From: Vitellaria paradoxa
Lineage: Eukaryota; Streptophyta; Magnoliopsida; Ericales; Sapotaceae
Direction: 5' to 3'
Length of the DNA stretch: 64,000 bases
Assembly (NCBI GenBank): GCA_019916065.1
Contig: CM034244.1
Coordinates: 28,884,471-28,948,470 of the forward strand
This document shows positions 37,100 to 48,910 of this stretch, one piece after another; position 1 is the stretch's first letter; each line of letters starts with the position of its first letter. The translations under genes and the position numbers were made by a program. The notes beneath the pieces were generated by a model, which was not told the origin of the DNA, ran no database searches, and saw only the letters and a list, made by a program, of their open reading frames with translations.

Positions 37100-37790
37100 C
37101 ATTGGGATGCAAAATGACCATTTTACCCATTGACCCAATTTTTGTACTAAATTTGGACCTTGGCTATAAAATGACTATTTTAGCCCTAGGTTTGTTTTTT
37201 TTTTTTTTTTTTTAAATTCATATTTCGAACTTCCAAAAGTCTAATAAAAATATTCTTTCATATTACTTAATAACTAAGCAAATTTTAATCTGATCCAAAC
37301 TCAGATTGTAAAATGACAATTTTACCCCTTAGATCATCTTTTGTCCAAATTTTCTTTTTAAGCTTCCCAAAAAGTTAAAAAATATTTATCGATGTGTTTC
37401 TTAATAATTAATAAAATTTCATCTCAATCCGAACTCAAATTGTAAAATGACAATTTTACCTCGAGTTATTTTTTTTGTCTAAATTCGCATTCCAATCTGC
37501 CAAAAAGTTAAAAAAAATTATCCTCGACATATTTGTTAATAATTAAACAAATTTTTGTCCGATCTAAATTCATACTATAAAATGACTATTTTACCATTGG
37601 GCTTGTTTTTGAGCTAAATTTGTATTTTAGGCATCCCAAAAGAATAAAAAATATTTATTAACATATTTCTTAGTAGTTAAGAAAATTTTGGCCCAATTCG
37701 AACTTGAATTGTAAAATGATCGTTTTACCCTTGAACCATTTTTTCACTCAAATTCGCGCTCCGAAAATAAAATTTATTTTTAGAGTTTTT
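37100..37790. repeat. ~135-bp tandem array, about five copies
   Basis: AAAATGACNATTTTACC recurs at about 37109, 37166, 37310, 37445, 37579 and 37714. From 37166 on, spacing is about 134-144 bp, and each unit continues with AAATT...TTCCAAAA...TTAATAATTA...AATTTT. The array lies inside the 35964-37985 element. Confidence 0.75.
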
Positions 37791-37985
37791 TAAAAATTAA
37801 TGTTAGTAGTTTTATTATATTTCATTATATGTACAATATGTAACCAAATTATTTATAATTTGAATGTCTATTCTATTTCCATTATTTTCATATTGGCAAC
37901 CAAATAAAAGAATGGAACGAGTATTCCATTCCATTCCCACCCTTATTTCATTCCATTCTATTCCATTCTCACGTACCAAACATAA

Positions 37986-38372
37986 CCTAAAAGGACATAA
38001 GATTTAAGAGGAAAAACCATAACAAATGGAAAAAAAAAAAATGCATTGAATGCTTCACTAGATTGTAAATCGGTTACAAAGTCTCAATCTCTTAATAAAC
38101 TTGAATCCATAAATATATGCTGTTGATGCTTTTTTCTCGAATCCTCGATGGATCCAGGCGCTAGTGAAAAATCAATATTCAAATATTAGAAGTCTTGTTG
38201 TTGAGTTCATAGTTACCACTAAATCCACAATAGCCTATAATAGATCCATAATTCAGAATTCATTCGAATCACCAACACACAAAGAATATGAAGGATTGTT
38301 GACTATGTAGTTTGAAAAAAAAAAAATTAAGTATAAGGAATAATATAATTTTCTAACGAACTGATACTTTAG
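37986..38372. other. Spacer between DNA elements
   Basis: Unremarkable AT-rich sequence; nothing recognised. Confidence 0.4.
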
Positions 38373-38399
38373 ACCCACTACTATAAACAGGAAAATGCT

Positions 38400-38670
38400 T
38401 CACTCCCACAGGCAGTTGTCTATACTTTAGACGACTACTTCACGATTGCCTTGAGGCAGTCGTCAACAGGAATAGACAATCGCCTCAAGCAGTCGTGCAA
38501 TACAACGATTGCCAAAAATGGTTGTCCAATAAACAACGCCGAAAGTATTTAGTGACTGCCTCAAAGTGTTCGTTTATTCTCTTTTGATGACTGCCTTAAG
38601 GCAATTATCTATTTGAACTTCTAGGTAGGTGACCGCCTCATAGTGGTCATCTATGTTTTTTATTTATTTA
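38400..38670. repeat. Left subterminal repeats of the outer CACTA
   Basis: Diverged copies of GACTGCCTTGAGGCAGTC, in both orientations, occur around 38447, 38490, 38545, 38590 and 38630. In En/Spm such repeats are binding sites for the TNPA protein; here that is inference. Confidence 0.7.
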
Positions 38671-39009
38671 TTTAAAAAAAAACAAATAAATATTTAAATT
38701 CTAAATAAAAAACTGTACAATATATAATGACTTATACACATACAACATATAACTCAATAAAATTAAATTATCCAACAAAAAATAAAAATATTATTAAAAC
38801 AAAAACTGAATTGTTCATTACAAATTATCTATAAGTTAAATTATTGAAAAGAAAAATTAAAAAAAATACTCTTCAATGGAGGAGGGGGCTCCAAACTGCA
38901 TTGATTGATCAAACTTGAAATAAATTTAGAAGTAATTAAATTAATTACTGATAGAAAATATAATTAATGAATTTAATATTAAATCATAAATAAATTCAGC
39001 TTTTAAAAT

Positions 39010-40060
39010 TTCAAATTTAATCTGGTTTCAACTGGGGACTATCGGAGGCCATTCTGAGCAATCTGATTATCAGATTCGCACGTGATTCATTTTTACAAGT
39101 TACTCGTGCCTAAAACTCATTATATGTCAAGTTCCATTGAAATTGGAGGCCGTATGCTCAGTTTGAGCAGTTAACTCTTAAATTTCAAGTTTCAGCTAGA
39201 AACTTTCTGGAGTCATTCCAAGCAATTCGACGCTCAAATTCCTATGTAGTTCATTTTTACAAGTCATTTGTGCCTAGAATCGCTACACATCAAGTTCCGT
39301 TGAGATCAGAGGCCATATACTTAGTTTGAACAGTTGACTCCTACTTGGGAAATTGTAAGTTTCAAGTTTCAATTAGAAATTTTCCAGAGCCATTCCGTTA
39401 ATCTGACGCTCGAATTCATGCACAGTTCATTTCTATAAGTTACTTGTGTCTAGAACTTACTACACGCCAATTTCTATTGAGATTAGAGGCCATATGCTTG
39501 ATTTGAGCAGTTGATTCCTACTTGGGAAATCCAACTAGAAACGTTCTGGGGCCATTCCAAGCAATTTGACACTCGGATTGCTACACGGTTCATTTCTACA
39601 AGTCACTCATGTGTATAACTCACTACAGCAAGTTCTGTTGAGATCAAAGGCTGTATATTGGGTTTGAGCAGTTGACTCCTACTTGGAAAATATTAAGTTT
39701 CAAGTTTCTACTAGAAACTTCTCGAGGCCATTCGTATTGATTTGACGCTCGAATTCCCAAGTAGATTGTTTAATAAGTCACTTGTGCCTAGAATGCGCTA
39801 CATGTCAAGTTCAATTGCGATTAGAGGCTGTGTGCTTGATTTGAGTAGTTAACTCTTACTTGCGAAATTCTAAGTTTTAAGTTTCTAATAAAAACTTCCC
39901 GGGGCCATTTTAAGCAATTTAAAGCTCAGATTCTCGCGTGGCTTATTTCTACAAGTCACTTGTGCTTAAAACTTACTATACATCAAGTTTTGTTGACATC
40001 GAAGGTTTTATGCTCGATTTGAGCAGTTGACTTCTACTTGGGAAATCCTAAGTTTCAAGT
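39010..40060. repeat. ~163-178-bp tandem array in the outer CACTA
   Basis: GAGCAGTTGACTCCTACTTG (with variants) recurs near 39165, 39329, 39505, 39667, 39843 and 40020. Intervening conserved pieces are TTCAAGTTTC..CTAGAAACTT, GGGGCCATTC.AAGCAATTTGAC and TACAAGTCACTTGTGCC. About six units. The inner CACTA is inserted at the end of the last unit. Confidence 0.85.
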
Positions 40061-41004
40061 CTACTAGAAAAAAATCTTTTGGCTACGACTCATCAATAGT
40101 GGTTTTTACTTAGTAGTAAAAGGATCTTTGATTACGGCCTATGATTGTAGTTATGAATTGGCTACGGTAAATATGTTATTCCGGCGTATATGGAGTGGCC
40201 AATAAAGCGATCCTAAAATCATTGGCTATAACAGATTTGATTATAAGATATGGCTTAGACTGTGGTAAATATTATTACAATAATTTAATTTTACAAGTTT
40301 TTTGTTATAGCTTTAGGTCGTGGCCAATATCAAAAAATTATTATTTTTAAATAATATTGGCTACGGCCTAGATTTGACTTTTGGCTACGGCATGGCTCGT
40401 GACCAATAATATTATATTAATTTAATTTAATAAACTTTTTGGATACGACTTTGGGCAATGGCTAATATGAAAATTATATGTTTTTGTATATAATATTGGC
40501 GACACGCATTGTTGTAGTCAATATTATTAATTATTTTAAATTTTAATTTAATTTAATTTATAATAATTATTTTTTTACCTGTACAATTAACATTATATTT
40601 ACAGTCAATAACAAATTTAATTAATATGTGACACATGTAATTTAGTATGGGATGTAAAATATACAATAAATTAATAAAAATGTGGTCGAATACGTTAAGA
40701 TAAACAAAAATATTATACATAGTGCAACATAAAAAATCTATAGTATAATACTAAAAAAATCCATAAAACAATATCAAAAATATGTCCCAAATACTGTATT
40801 ACAATTAAAAAAAAAAAACAAACATAACATCCCCATATAGTACCAAAAAAAAAAAAAAAGAACATTCCGCATCAAATTTGATCCAAATCCTTGAAATAAA
40901 AATAAAAAAATGATTAGTTTAATAGGCCAGCTAAACATATTAAAAATAAGTGAAACGTAAAATTGTTGCTTACAATGGTTGTTATTCATTTCATTTATAC
41001 ACAA

Positions 41005-41780
41005 TAATCTTTTTTTTTTGAAAGGTAAGAAAAAAATAAATTAATAAAAAAATAGAAAATCATAGAGCATACTCCCACAAACTATAATAAAGCTCAAAAC
41101 AACTAGCTTAGAAAAGAACTCTCAAGGTCAAAAAACCCAAAACAACTAGCTTAGATAAAAAAATAAATAAAAAAAAACCCTCTTAAGTAAGGGACAAAAG
41201 AAGACAAAACCTTAATCTCTCTAGTAACCAGACAAAACATAAGTTTAAATCCAAGTCTGTAACAACACTTCATCTAATTGAAACCAAAATGTCACAACCA
41301 GGTTGCATAGAGCAGCAAGCATCCCATAGCTGTTTTGTTAATGTTAAGATTTATATTTTTACCATGCATCCCACAATTGATTTCTAACAGCAAGGCTAGA
41401 AACAAATCACCAAAATTGCAGGCATGAACCACTCTAGCACCATCAAATCTATCAAAAACACACCAAAATCACCATCTCACCACCACAAAAAACCAACAAT
41501 GAACATATCCCAGGTCTTACCACAGCAAAACAGCAAACTCAATAAGCAACATTATGCACCAAAATAACCACAGCATTCCGAAACTTCAACAAGCAGACTG
41601 CCCAAACCACGATACTGCAGGGAGCAATACCACAGCATCCACAGCATTCCTGACAACAGTACAACATCCAATAGTAGGAACAGGCCTAAAGTATAATGCA
41701 ACAAAGTAGCTAGCAACCAAAAAAGCAATGAAAGAGATCCCAAATAGAATCAAACAGAGCCAGCCCTCTGTAGCCCCAAC
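41005..41780 (-). mobile_element. LINE 3'-end remnant
   Basis: On the plus strand a T run is followed by GAAAGGTAAGAAAAAAATAA, which on the minus strand is the usual end of plant L1 elements (TTACCTTTC then poly-A). The adjoining CACAACCAGGTTGCATAGAGC...CATCCCA resembles CAAACCAGGTTGCAAAAAAC...GTCCCA at about 46300 in the second LINE copy. No reverse transcriptase remains. Confidence 0.55.
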
Positions 41781-42576
41781 AACCAGTAAAATGTTAGCTG
41801 GAATTTGATGAATTTCTATTGTTAGTAGGAGAAACTTCTATAAGACTATGTTTTCCACAAAATGACCCACAAAGGTACCAAGCTTGATTGGTTCTAGATG
41901 TTGTGACTGTTTCTGCTAATTTGATGTGTAATTTGATTTCACAAACACAGAAATTAAACTCTTACAATGGTCCTCAGAAGTCCATGTTACCCATCAAAAG
42001 GTCAATTAATTTCTATATAAATATGATAGCTTTATTTAGCTGGAAACTTGGATCAGAAGTTTTAAATGCCAGGGAGTATTTTGGACCCAACATTTTAATA
42101 TTCTGTGGATCAAATCTAGCTTTTGATGGGAACTGGTGATATATATATATATATATTTTAAGGAGCACATGTTTGAACTTGAAATTATAGAGGTGGTTGA
42201 AATGTCTATAAGAAAGAGGGAGATATAGTTGTCCAAGATGGACAAAGTCAACCCAAGCATATGTATCATAAATTAACAAACTAATTCGAAATCTTAACTT
42301 AATTAGCAAGTTTCAGGTCTTTTTAGAGGCTTACTAAATTTAGTATTTTTTTTTAGTGATGAAACTTGGGAAAATGTCAGTTGATAACCTGCGGAAGAAC
42401 TCAATAAGTCCAGGCAATAAATAAGAAAGAAAGTAAATCCTCTTCCACAGAAAAATTAGCTGAATGTAAGAGGGAATATCAGCTTATGAAAGGCAATTGA
42501 CAGAAAGTACATCCTTTCACATACGAAGCTGAACTGGTTTTAAATATTTAACCCACCAAAACATTATTCTCTTAAG

Positions 42577-43128
42577 CAGGGGCGGAGCCAGAATTTTTGC
42601 ACAGGGGGCACCGGGGGCCAGGGGGCACCGAACACCCAAGAAAAAATAACAATCGACTTATTTTTCAATTAAGAGTAGGAGAAAAATGATGTTATTTTTA
42701 GAGAGAAAATAAATTATTCTTGAGTATTAACTAGTGAATATATTTCTCACAGTTAATGGTTCAAGTACCTGAAATTTATTAGAGATATCCCTTACTACAA
42801 AAAATATAATTATTATTAAATTTTATTATCTATAGAATTTATTATGTTATATGCTAAATTTACTGATAATATAAACAAAAATATGCAATAATGTATTAAA
42901 AGATACACTTTATTTTATAAAAAATACCAAGTTTGATTCTTTTAAACTTCTTATATGTTAAAAAAATTTGAGTTAACTTTAAATTTTTAATAAAATCAAA
43001 ATATCTTAATTTTTAATTAATTTAATTTTTAAATAAAATTAAAATAATAAGGAGGGCATTTTAGTAATTTTATCTAAAAAATTGAGGGGGTCACTTGCCC
43101 CCCTTGCCCTAACGTAGCTCTGCCCGTG
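42577..43128. mobile_element. hAT-type MITE, 552 bp
   Basis: Termini CAGGGGCGGAGCCA and, inverted, CACGGGCAGAGCTA (11 of 14 match). A perfect octamer CTCTTAAG lies at 42569-42576 and 43129-43136. Subterminal G-rich GGGGGCACC and C-rich TTGCCCCCCTTGCCC runs add to the inverted symmetry. The interior is AT-rich and non-coding. Confidence 0.85.
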
Positions 43129-44127
43129 CTCTTAAGCAACGATATACTACCAAAAACAATTTGTCAGAATTAAGTTATCATTAAGAAGTGAACATTTTGT
43201 GTGTTTTTTTTTAAATAAAAACACATATTAAAATAATCTTTTAATTTTAAAAATGTAGATAAATATTTTCCTATTTTATTTCTTGGTATGAACTTAGAAT
43301 GGTAGCCTAATTGGGTGGGGCTTTGGGTAGGGCAAGGCAAGGAATTAGGCTTAGTAAGCCCTTGGGAATGCGTTGCTTCAGTTGGGAGTCACCTATTTTT
43401 TGCGATACTTATTAAGTAAATAGGGGAGAGTTCCATTCATGATTCATCTGCAGTCAACATAACATTGTTTCACATTTTTTCCTTTTACTGGAACAAGAAG
43501 TATTTTGATTTTCTTTCACTGCAAGCATCAATTTCTCTTTAATCTTCTAAGTGTTTCTTATGTCCTTCTATAAACAACCGCGCACATAAGCATTACAACA
43601 TGATGAAGATATAAAATTATTACATAATTACAAGAATCCACAACTTACAACTTCATGTGCTAGAAATAGTTTTTTTTTTTCTTAAAAAGAAAAAAAAAAA
43701 AAAAAGACAAACATACAAAGGATGCTAAAACTCTGCAGCAACCCAACAGCCGATAATGAGGACTGTCCATTTCCTTTGCAATGACAGCTAAAAACAGGCA
43801 GATTAGTTGTACACACTAATTTTCTTTTCTTCTCTTTTCTTTTCTTTTTTCGAAGTCAAACTTTGAATTAATCCATTTATTCTCAAACAGAAGCACATTA
43901 CTCATGTCTTATTGATTGTATCTTCTTGTACCAATTTGGGGACAACTTCAAATAATGTTTCACTATAAAACTAAAAGCTAACACTTTAACTAAACATTGT
44001 CGAATCTATCAGATTTGGAAACTTCAAATATAGTTTCACCATAAATATAGCAAGCTCTCACATATTCAATGCATCAAAGCATAATAAATAGGAGAAAAAA
44101 ATTAAACAAGTTTCACAAAATATATAC

Positions 44128-44241
44128 CTAATTTGAAAGATGAGAAGGTTGGTACTGTGAAGGGGATGGAAGAGGGTTCTCCAGTTGCTCGTCCCCGATT
44201 GACTCTTGTACAACCCGGTGACCATTGCTAGCATCCGGTAC
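44128..44241 (-). pseudogene. Residual terminal exon, perhaps of a CACTA TNPA-like gene
   Basis: On the minus strand AATGTAG is followed by 37 sense codons (VPDASNGHRVVQESIGDEQL, then 17 more rich in P and S) and TAG at 44128-44130. GC content is above its surroundings. Neighbours in the same CACTA element suggest it is the last exon of a lost element gene; no family was recognised from the residues themselves. Confidence 0.3.
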
Positions 44242-45193
44242 CTACATTCATCAATTTAACATAATAAAATAAGTATACATTATAGTCAAACTTGATTTTA
44301 TTTTTAAAATTCAAAATTTAAAAATAGTCAAACTTGAGAATTCTTGGTATGTTGTAGGTATTTTATTATTGAATTAAGTTGACATTGGGCTGATGTGAAG
44401 AGGCAGAATTGGGCTAGTTCTAGAAAGAAAATCCTAGTGGTCTAGGCTAGTCAAACTAGAACACTGTTTGATTTTTAGGTTCTAACTGGAGCAACAAACC
44501 TCTGTTTCAGTTGTTATTTGGCTTGCTAGGAAGCTAAGACGTAGGCCTAAAACTCTTATGAGAGCCCAAAACCTAATTCTACTGTTTTGAAGTTCAAAAC
44601 TTAGTAGAAACGGAGAAGTCAAAATCTGACCACAAGTTTACTGCAACCTAAACCCTATTCGGTTTTTAGCCTGTATCTCGAGTTTTAGAAGTCAAAATAA
44701 AGCAAGCTCAGGTATGTTGGAAAGCTAAGAATGAGACCTAAAACTTTGCGAGGGCCCAACTCCAAACTGTGTTGTTTTGATGCTCTAAATCGAATTGGAA
44801 GTTGGGTAATAAAATCAGCTAAGTCAGTTTGGAGATGGAGGATAAAAAGAAATTAAAAGATCATTGTATTTTGTCTTGCTATGCAAAAATGTAATATATA
44901 TACATATATATTTTCAAGTTGCCTTTTGCACATTTTTATTGTTTGGTAATATTTTAGTATTATAACTTATTTCTATTCAGTTTCATCTTTTGATATATTT
45001 TTCTAGTCCAGTGCTCTTTTAATTTCTTAATAGGACTCATTAAAATTTGTGTCCCGGACCTCCTCCCAAAATAGGTTATTTTGCCGGTCCTCTTAGCACA
45101 ACACTGGAAAGTGGAGAGTGCTTGGGAACCATAAGTGTCCACACAAGTTCACCAACTAGACTGATTGGAATGTTCACAGAAAAATACAGATAT

Positions 45194-45283
45194 TGATCAA
45201 TTGGCTATAGCTAGCTAGGAGGATCCGAGCTCTATTAATGATCAATTGGCTATAGTTAGCTAGGAGGATCCGAGCTCTATTAA
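45194..45283. repeat. 45-bp perfect-like tandem duplication
   Basis: TGATCAATTGGCTATAG(C/T)TAGCTAGGAGGATCC... is present at 45194 and 45239 with a single difference, so it is a recent duplication. Confidence 0.9.
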
Positions 45284-45380
45284 TCGCATCCTTATCTTCG
45301 AAATTATATTAATGGGAGTGAAGTTTATCTCATTGGTTAGATTAAGGATATACATGATTAATATTTGTGCCCATCTCACT

Positions 45381-45413
45381 CCCCCCCCCCCCCCCCCCCC
45401 CCCCAAAAAAAAA
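45381..45413. repeat. Homopolymer C24 followed by A9
   Basis: Twenty-four C then nine A. Such runs are prone to assembly or base-calling error, so the exact length is doubtful. Confidence 0.9.
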
Positions 45414-45984
45414 GCATTCAATGTGCAGTCACCAGTTTGTCCCAAGAGCTCCATCAACCATTTGTGCTCTCTGTGTGATTCCCTACCCTCAAGTTAATAC
45501 AGTTTCACCATAAATAATAGCAAGCTCTCACATATTCAATGCACTGTAGAAAATAATTCATTAATATTACAAGGAATCACATCATTTGTCTGCATAATTA
45601 CTTAGGTTTATTTATTTAATAACAAGTATATTAGCTATATTGATTAATTGATTAACAAAAGAACAAATGCCCCTCCAAATGTGAGCCATCAGATTGTTGG
45701 AGCAGACATTAAACATTAATTTCAAAAACAACAGTATTTCTGAACATGCATTGTTCCTTATCCAAACATTCTCATCTTGTTTTGTTTTTTGTGTTTAGAC
45801 CTGTTTTCCAAGTTACCCAAGCCTGGTTTGGCAACCTATCCAAGGAAGACAGAAACATAAGCACGGTTTGGCAAACCCCAGAGCAAGTGGTTGTGGGTTT
45901 CATCTGAAAGCATCAATCTACTACCATTGAAGACAAGGATCCAAGGGATTTGCAAAATTGCAGTACATTAATTCTCACTGTAGA

Positions 45985-47345
45985 GTTTTTTTTTTTTTTT
46001 GAAAGGTAAATATAAATATTTATTAAAATAATGAAATAATGTAGAGAAAAAACAAAGGGCATACCCCTTCAAATCAAACCACAATGCTCAGGCACATCAG
46101 TTCAAAAAGACCCAAACACCAAACCATTACAAGACACAGCTCTAAGGACATAGAGCAACACAAGTTTAAACTAAACGAAATTAATTGCCCACAACTTCAA
46201 GGAAGTACACCAGCAAAACAATTTAAAGACACATCCACTGCTCACCAATTCAACACGTACGACCAGCCCCACTAGTCAAAAGCAACAACACCAAATGGAC
46301 AAACCAGGTTGCAAAAAACAGCAACCAAGACGTCCCAACAAGGTAGAAACAGCAACAGATTGGTCATCCCACAATCAGCCAAACAGAATACCAGCACCAG
46401 ATATTCAAAAAAATAAAAAATAAAAAAAATAATCAACATAAAAGTAAGTTTTAGTATTCATAACAAAAATTCAGCTTGATATATATTTTCTATTAATTTT
46501 ATCAATTAAAATGACACTAAACGATTTTATATACTCAAATTTCTGGGTCCATTTAAATTTTAAACTTTTGTCTTGTTAGTTTTTTTCCATCATTAATCAA
46601 CACAAGCTGCAGGGCCAAAACATAACGGCCAAAGCAAATAATTCTCACAAACAACTTTAGAAACAAAACAAAGACAAAAAGACCATAAGGCAATAAACAG
46701 AGAACTCCAAACTAGCCAAAAAGGACCAAAACCAGAAACTTAAAAATGTCTCTAGCTAGTTTTTTTTGGAAAACCCCCTCTATCCATAACAATACAAGCC
46801 TTGGTGACCCTACGAACCTCAAAACTAGAGAGAAATAGAAAGCAAAAGCACCTCCATCTCCACCTCTTAGCTCAAGAATTTGCCACTGATTATTATTATT
46901 ATTATTTTGGTAACCTGGAACTCACATCGGTTTATGGCAACTCTCAATGAACTTCGTAGTCGATGGGTAAACTGGGGAGATGTATGCTGCCTCTCACGCT
47001 TATCTCGCTTGAGTTAGGAATCGAACCCACGTGGTTTCTATGGAGAGCAAAACTATGAGCTACTCGGGCTAACAGAAAATCCCAACTTCTCCAACCAGTG
47101 AATAACATCATTCCAAAGGCTTCTGTATTTAAAAGGAGGTGGCTTTTTTATTCAATAACCAGCCAGGCATAAGCGAAAAATCAATCCCTACCTCTATTTT
47201 AGATGTTCCTAATTGATAATAGACCATTCAATAAGCCAATAATTTTAGCATAGTTTATTAGAACCACCACAACCTGTTGAACCTAGATTACCCCCAGAAG
47301 TCCCTTCAGCATTCAACTTTAAACAACCTCTAGTAGGAGGAGACC
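45985..47345 (-). mobile_element. LINE (L1-type) 3' fragment with RNase H relic, split by a SINE
   Basis: The minus strand from about 47340 reads RGCLKLNAEGTSGGNLGSTG followed by CGG, resembling the start of the RNase H domain that ends plant L1 ORF2 (pattern W-K-N-DG-S-GNPG-GAGG). The 3' untranslated part then runs to a poly-A tail, seen as a T run at 45989-46002 followed by GAAAGGTAAATA. A SINE interrupts it at 46889-47075. The element is 5'-truncated and its RNase H relic is broken. Confidence 0.6.
46889..47075 (-). mobile_element. tRNA-derived SINE
   Basis: Minus strand: an A-box-like TAGCTCATAG at 47062-47053 and an exact polymerase III B-box GGTTCGATTCC at 47027-47017. These are followed by a tRNA-unrelated body and a 3' tail of ATA/AAT trinucleotides (plus-strand ATTATTATT at 46889-46906). 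Length about 185 bp, usual for plant SINEs. Target duplication not clear. Confidence 0.75.
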
Positions 47346-47466
47346 GTTTAATATAGGCAATTATGATTTTATTTATTTATTTTTTACAATGTAAAATACA
47401 ACTACATGTATAAATATTTGATGAGCAAGACTAAAATATATATAAAGAAATAAAACAACAACAATC

Positions 47467-47935
47467 GAGACCCAAAATTTGAACATAAGACAACTAGACT
47501 CGTATAAAAAAGAGATCTACAAGCTACGTACACCAAACCAAGGCTTCAGCCTTCTTTTTTTTTATTTGCAAAAAAAAAATAAAAAAATAAAAAAAAAATA
47601 AAAAAAAATCTACAAAAACTTGAAAAATATAAACACAAAATCACAAATAATATGCACAATAACATTATAGTTTAGGATTTTTGTTTGCACAGTTTAATTA
47701 TTTGTGTGTTTGAACCCAAAATCTGAATAAGACAACCAGACTCGTATAAAAAAAAGACATCTACAAGCTACATACACTAAACCAAGGCTTCAGCAGTTAT
47801 TATTATTATTTTTTATCTATAGAAACAATTCTACAAAAACTTGAAAAATATAAACACAAAATCACAAATAATATGCACAATAATATTATAGTTTAACATT
47901 CTTGTTTGCGCAAGTTAATTATTGTTTGAAACTTT
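47467..47935. repeat. ~240-bp tandem duplication
   Basis: ACCCAAAAT.TGAA.ATAAGACAAC...ACTCGTATAAAAAA...CTACAAGCTAC...GGCTTCAGC...ACAAAAACTTGAAAAATATA...ATATGCACAATAA occurs twice, starting at about 47470 and 47715. Copy 1 carries an expanded A/T run around 47565-47610. Confidence 0.8.
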
Positions 47936-48231
47936 GGGGGGGAGGGTTCACTATCCTTACAAGGTAAGTTTGGACTGCTTTGCTATTGAACCCTCATAAA
48001 AGGAATTTGTAATACACGCACTAATCAACTAATAATTGTTGCAGGAGGAGATTGAAAACAAGATAGAAGTTGTAGATGCTTTAGTAGTTAAAATCCTTTA
48101 GTGTTTTAACTATTCAGTCTCAACAATGAGGGCAACATCACATTATCTATATCACAAAGCAATAACTGTCCAATTTAGAAAGCACCTCCTTTTTAGTGCT
48201 TGGTGGTAGTTCAATACAAAAACTAACATTG

Positions 48232-48638
48232 TGTTAGTGTGGAGGCTCATCTGGAAATCTCACATCGATTTGCTCACAAAGGGAGGGAGGTCTTGTGAGA
48301 TTATAAATAAAGGCTCATTTTCTTTGGGTAAAGACACTAGTTATAACTTTAGATAACGAATTTAAACTCTAGTTAAATTTCTCTTTTGTGAGATAAGAGT
48401 TAAAATTTGGACAGAGAATTATTTTGTGGGGTGTCTTGGGGTATTAGATGAGAGGAATAATTATGTGATTGTAAGAAATTTTCATATAATAGATTTTCTT
48501 ATTTGAGTGTGCATGGTTTTTCTTTGGTTTAGGAGTTTTCTATGTAAATTCTTGTGTTATTTATTTCTCTGTTCTTCTTGACATTTTGCCAAATGTAGAT
48601 CCTAAAGGGGTGAATTTAGGATACCTAAATTCCCAATA
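48232..48638 (+). repeat. 5' LTR of the gag-only element
   Basis: Matches 50727-51137 along its length, sharing for example GATTATAAATAAAGGCTCAT against GATATTATAAATAAATGCTCAT, and GTAGATCCTAA. Confidence 0.85.
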
Positions 48639-48640
48639 AG

Positions 48641-48652
48641 TGGTATTAGAGT
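48641..48652 (+). promoter_or_regulatory. Primer-binding site of the gag-only element
   Basis: TGGTATTAGAGT, two changes from the Met-tRNA complement, two bases after the LTR. Confidence 0.75.
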
Positions 48653-48840
48653 TTAGTCTTTCGGTGCGGCGGAGCTTTGGTGTGGTAGTGTGGATACGTA
48701 CAATTCTAAAGAGGTTTTGTCTAGGAGATTGAGTTTTAATTGGGACTAGTGTAACCCCCCAACCTCTCTTGGGAACTTACTTATAACGACCCGTATCCAC
48801 ATAGTACAATATTGTTCACTTTGGGCTTGGTAAATTGTTT

Positions 48841-48910
48841 CCCAGATGGTCATCCATCCCGGTACTGCCCCCACTGGAGCACGCTTAACCCTAGAGTTTC
48901 CATTGAATCC
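48841..48910 (-). promoter_or_regulatory. 5S rRNA-like promoter in Cassandra LTR (left copy)
   Basis: Minus strand shows GTTAAGCGTGCTC (A-box region of 5S genes) and GGGATGGATGACC (C-box region; consensus GGATGGGTGACC, one change). Confidence 0.75.

Larger units (their letters stand above)
35964..37985. mobile_element. Inverted-repeat DNA element split by a hAT insertion
   Basis: The left end TTATATTTGGTACATAGGAA and right end (reverse) TTATGTTTGGTACGTGAGAA form imperfect inverted termini, followed on both sides by GGAATG/GGAATGGAAT repeats. It carries no transposase, so it is a non-autonomous DNA element. Target duplication unclear. About 1.1 kb remains after removing the insertion at 36097-36970. 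Confidence 0.5.

Noticed and set aside
37100..37790. CRISPR-like array
   Set aside because: Whole units are similar to each other rather than short repeats with unique spacers, and the host is a plant genome.
44990..45120. Small MITE with CCAGTG...CACTGG ends
   Set aside because: Short inverted ends are suggestive, but no target duplication was found and the match is only a few bases beyond the hexamer.
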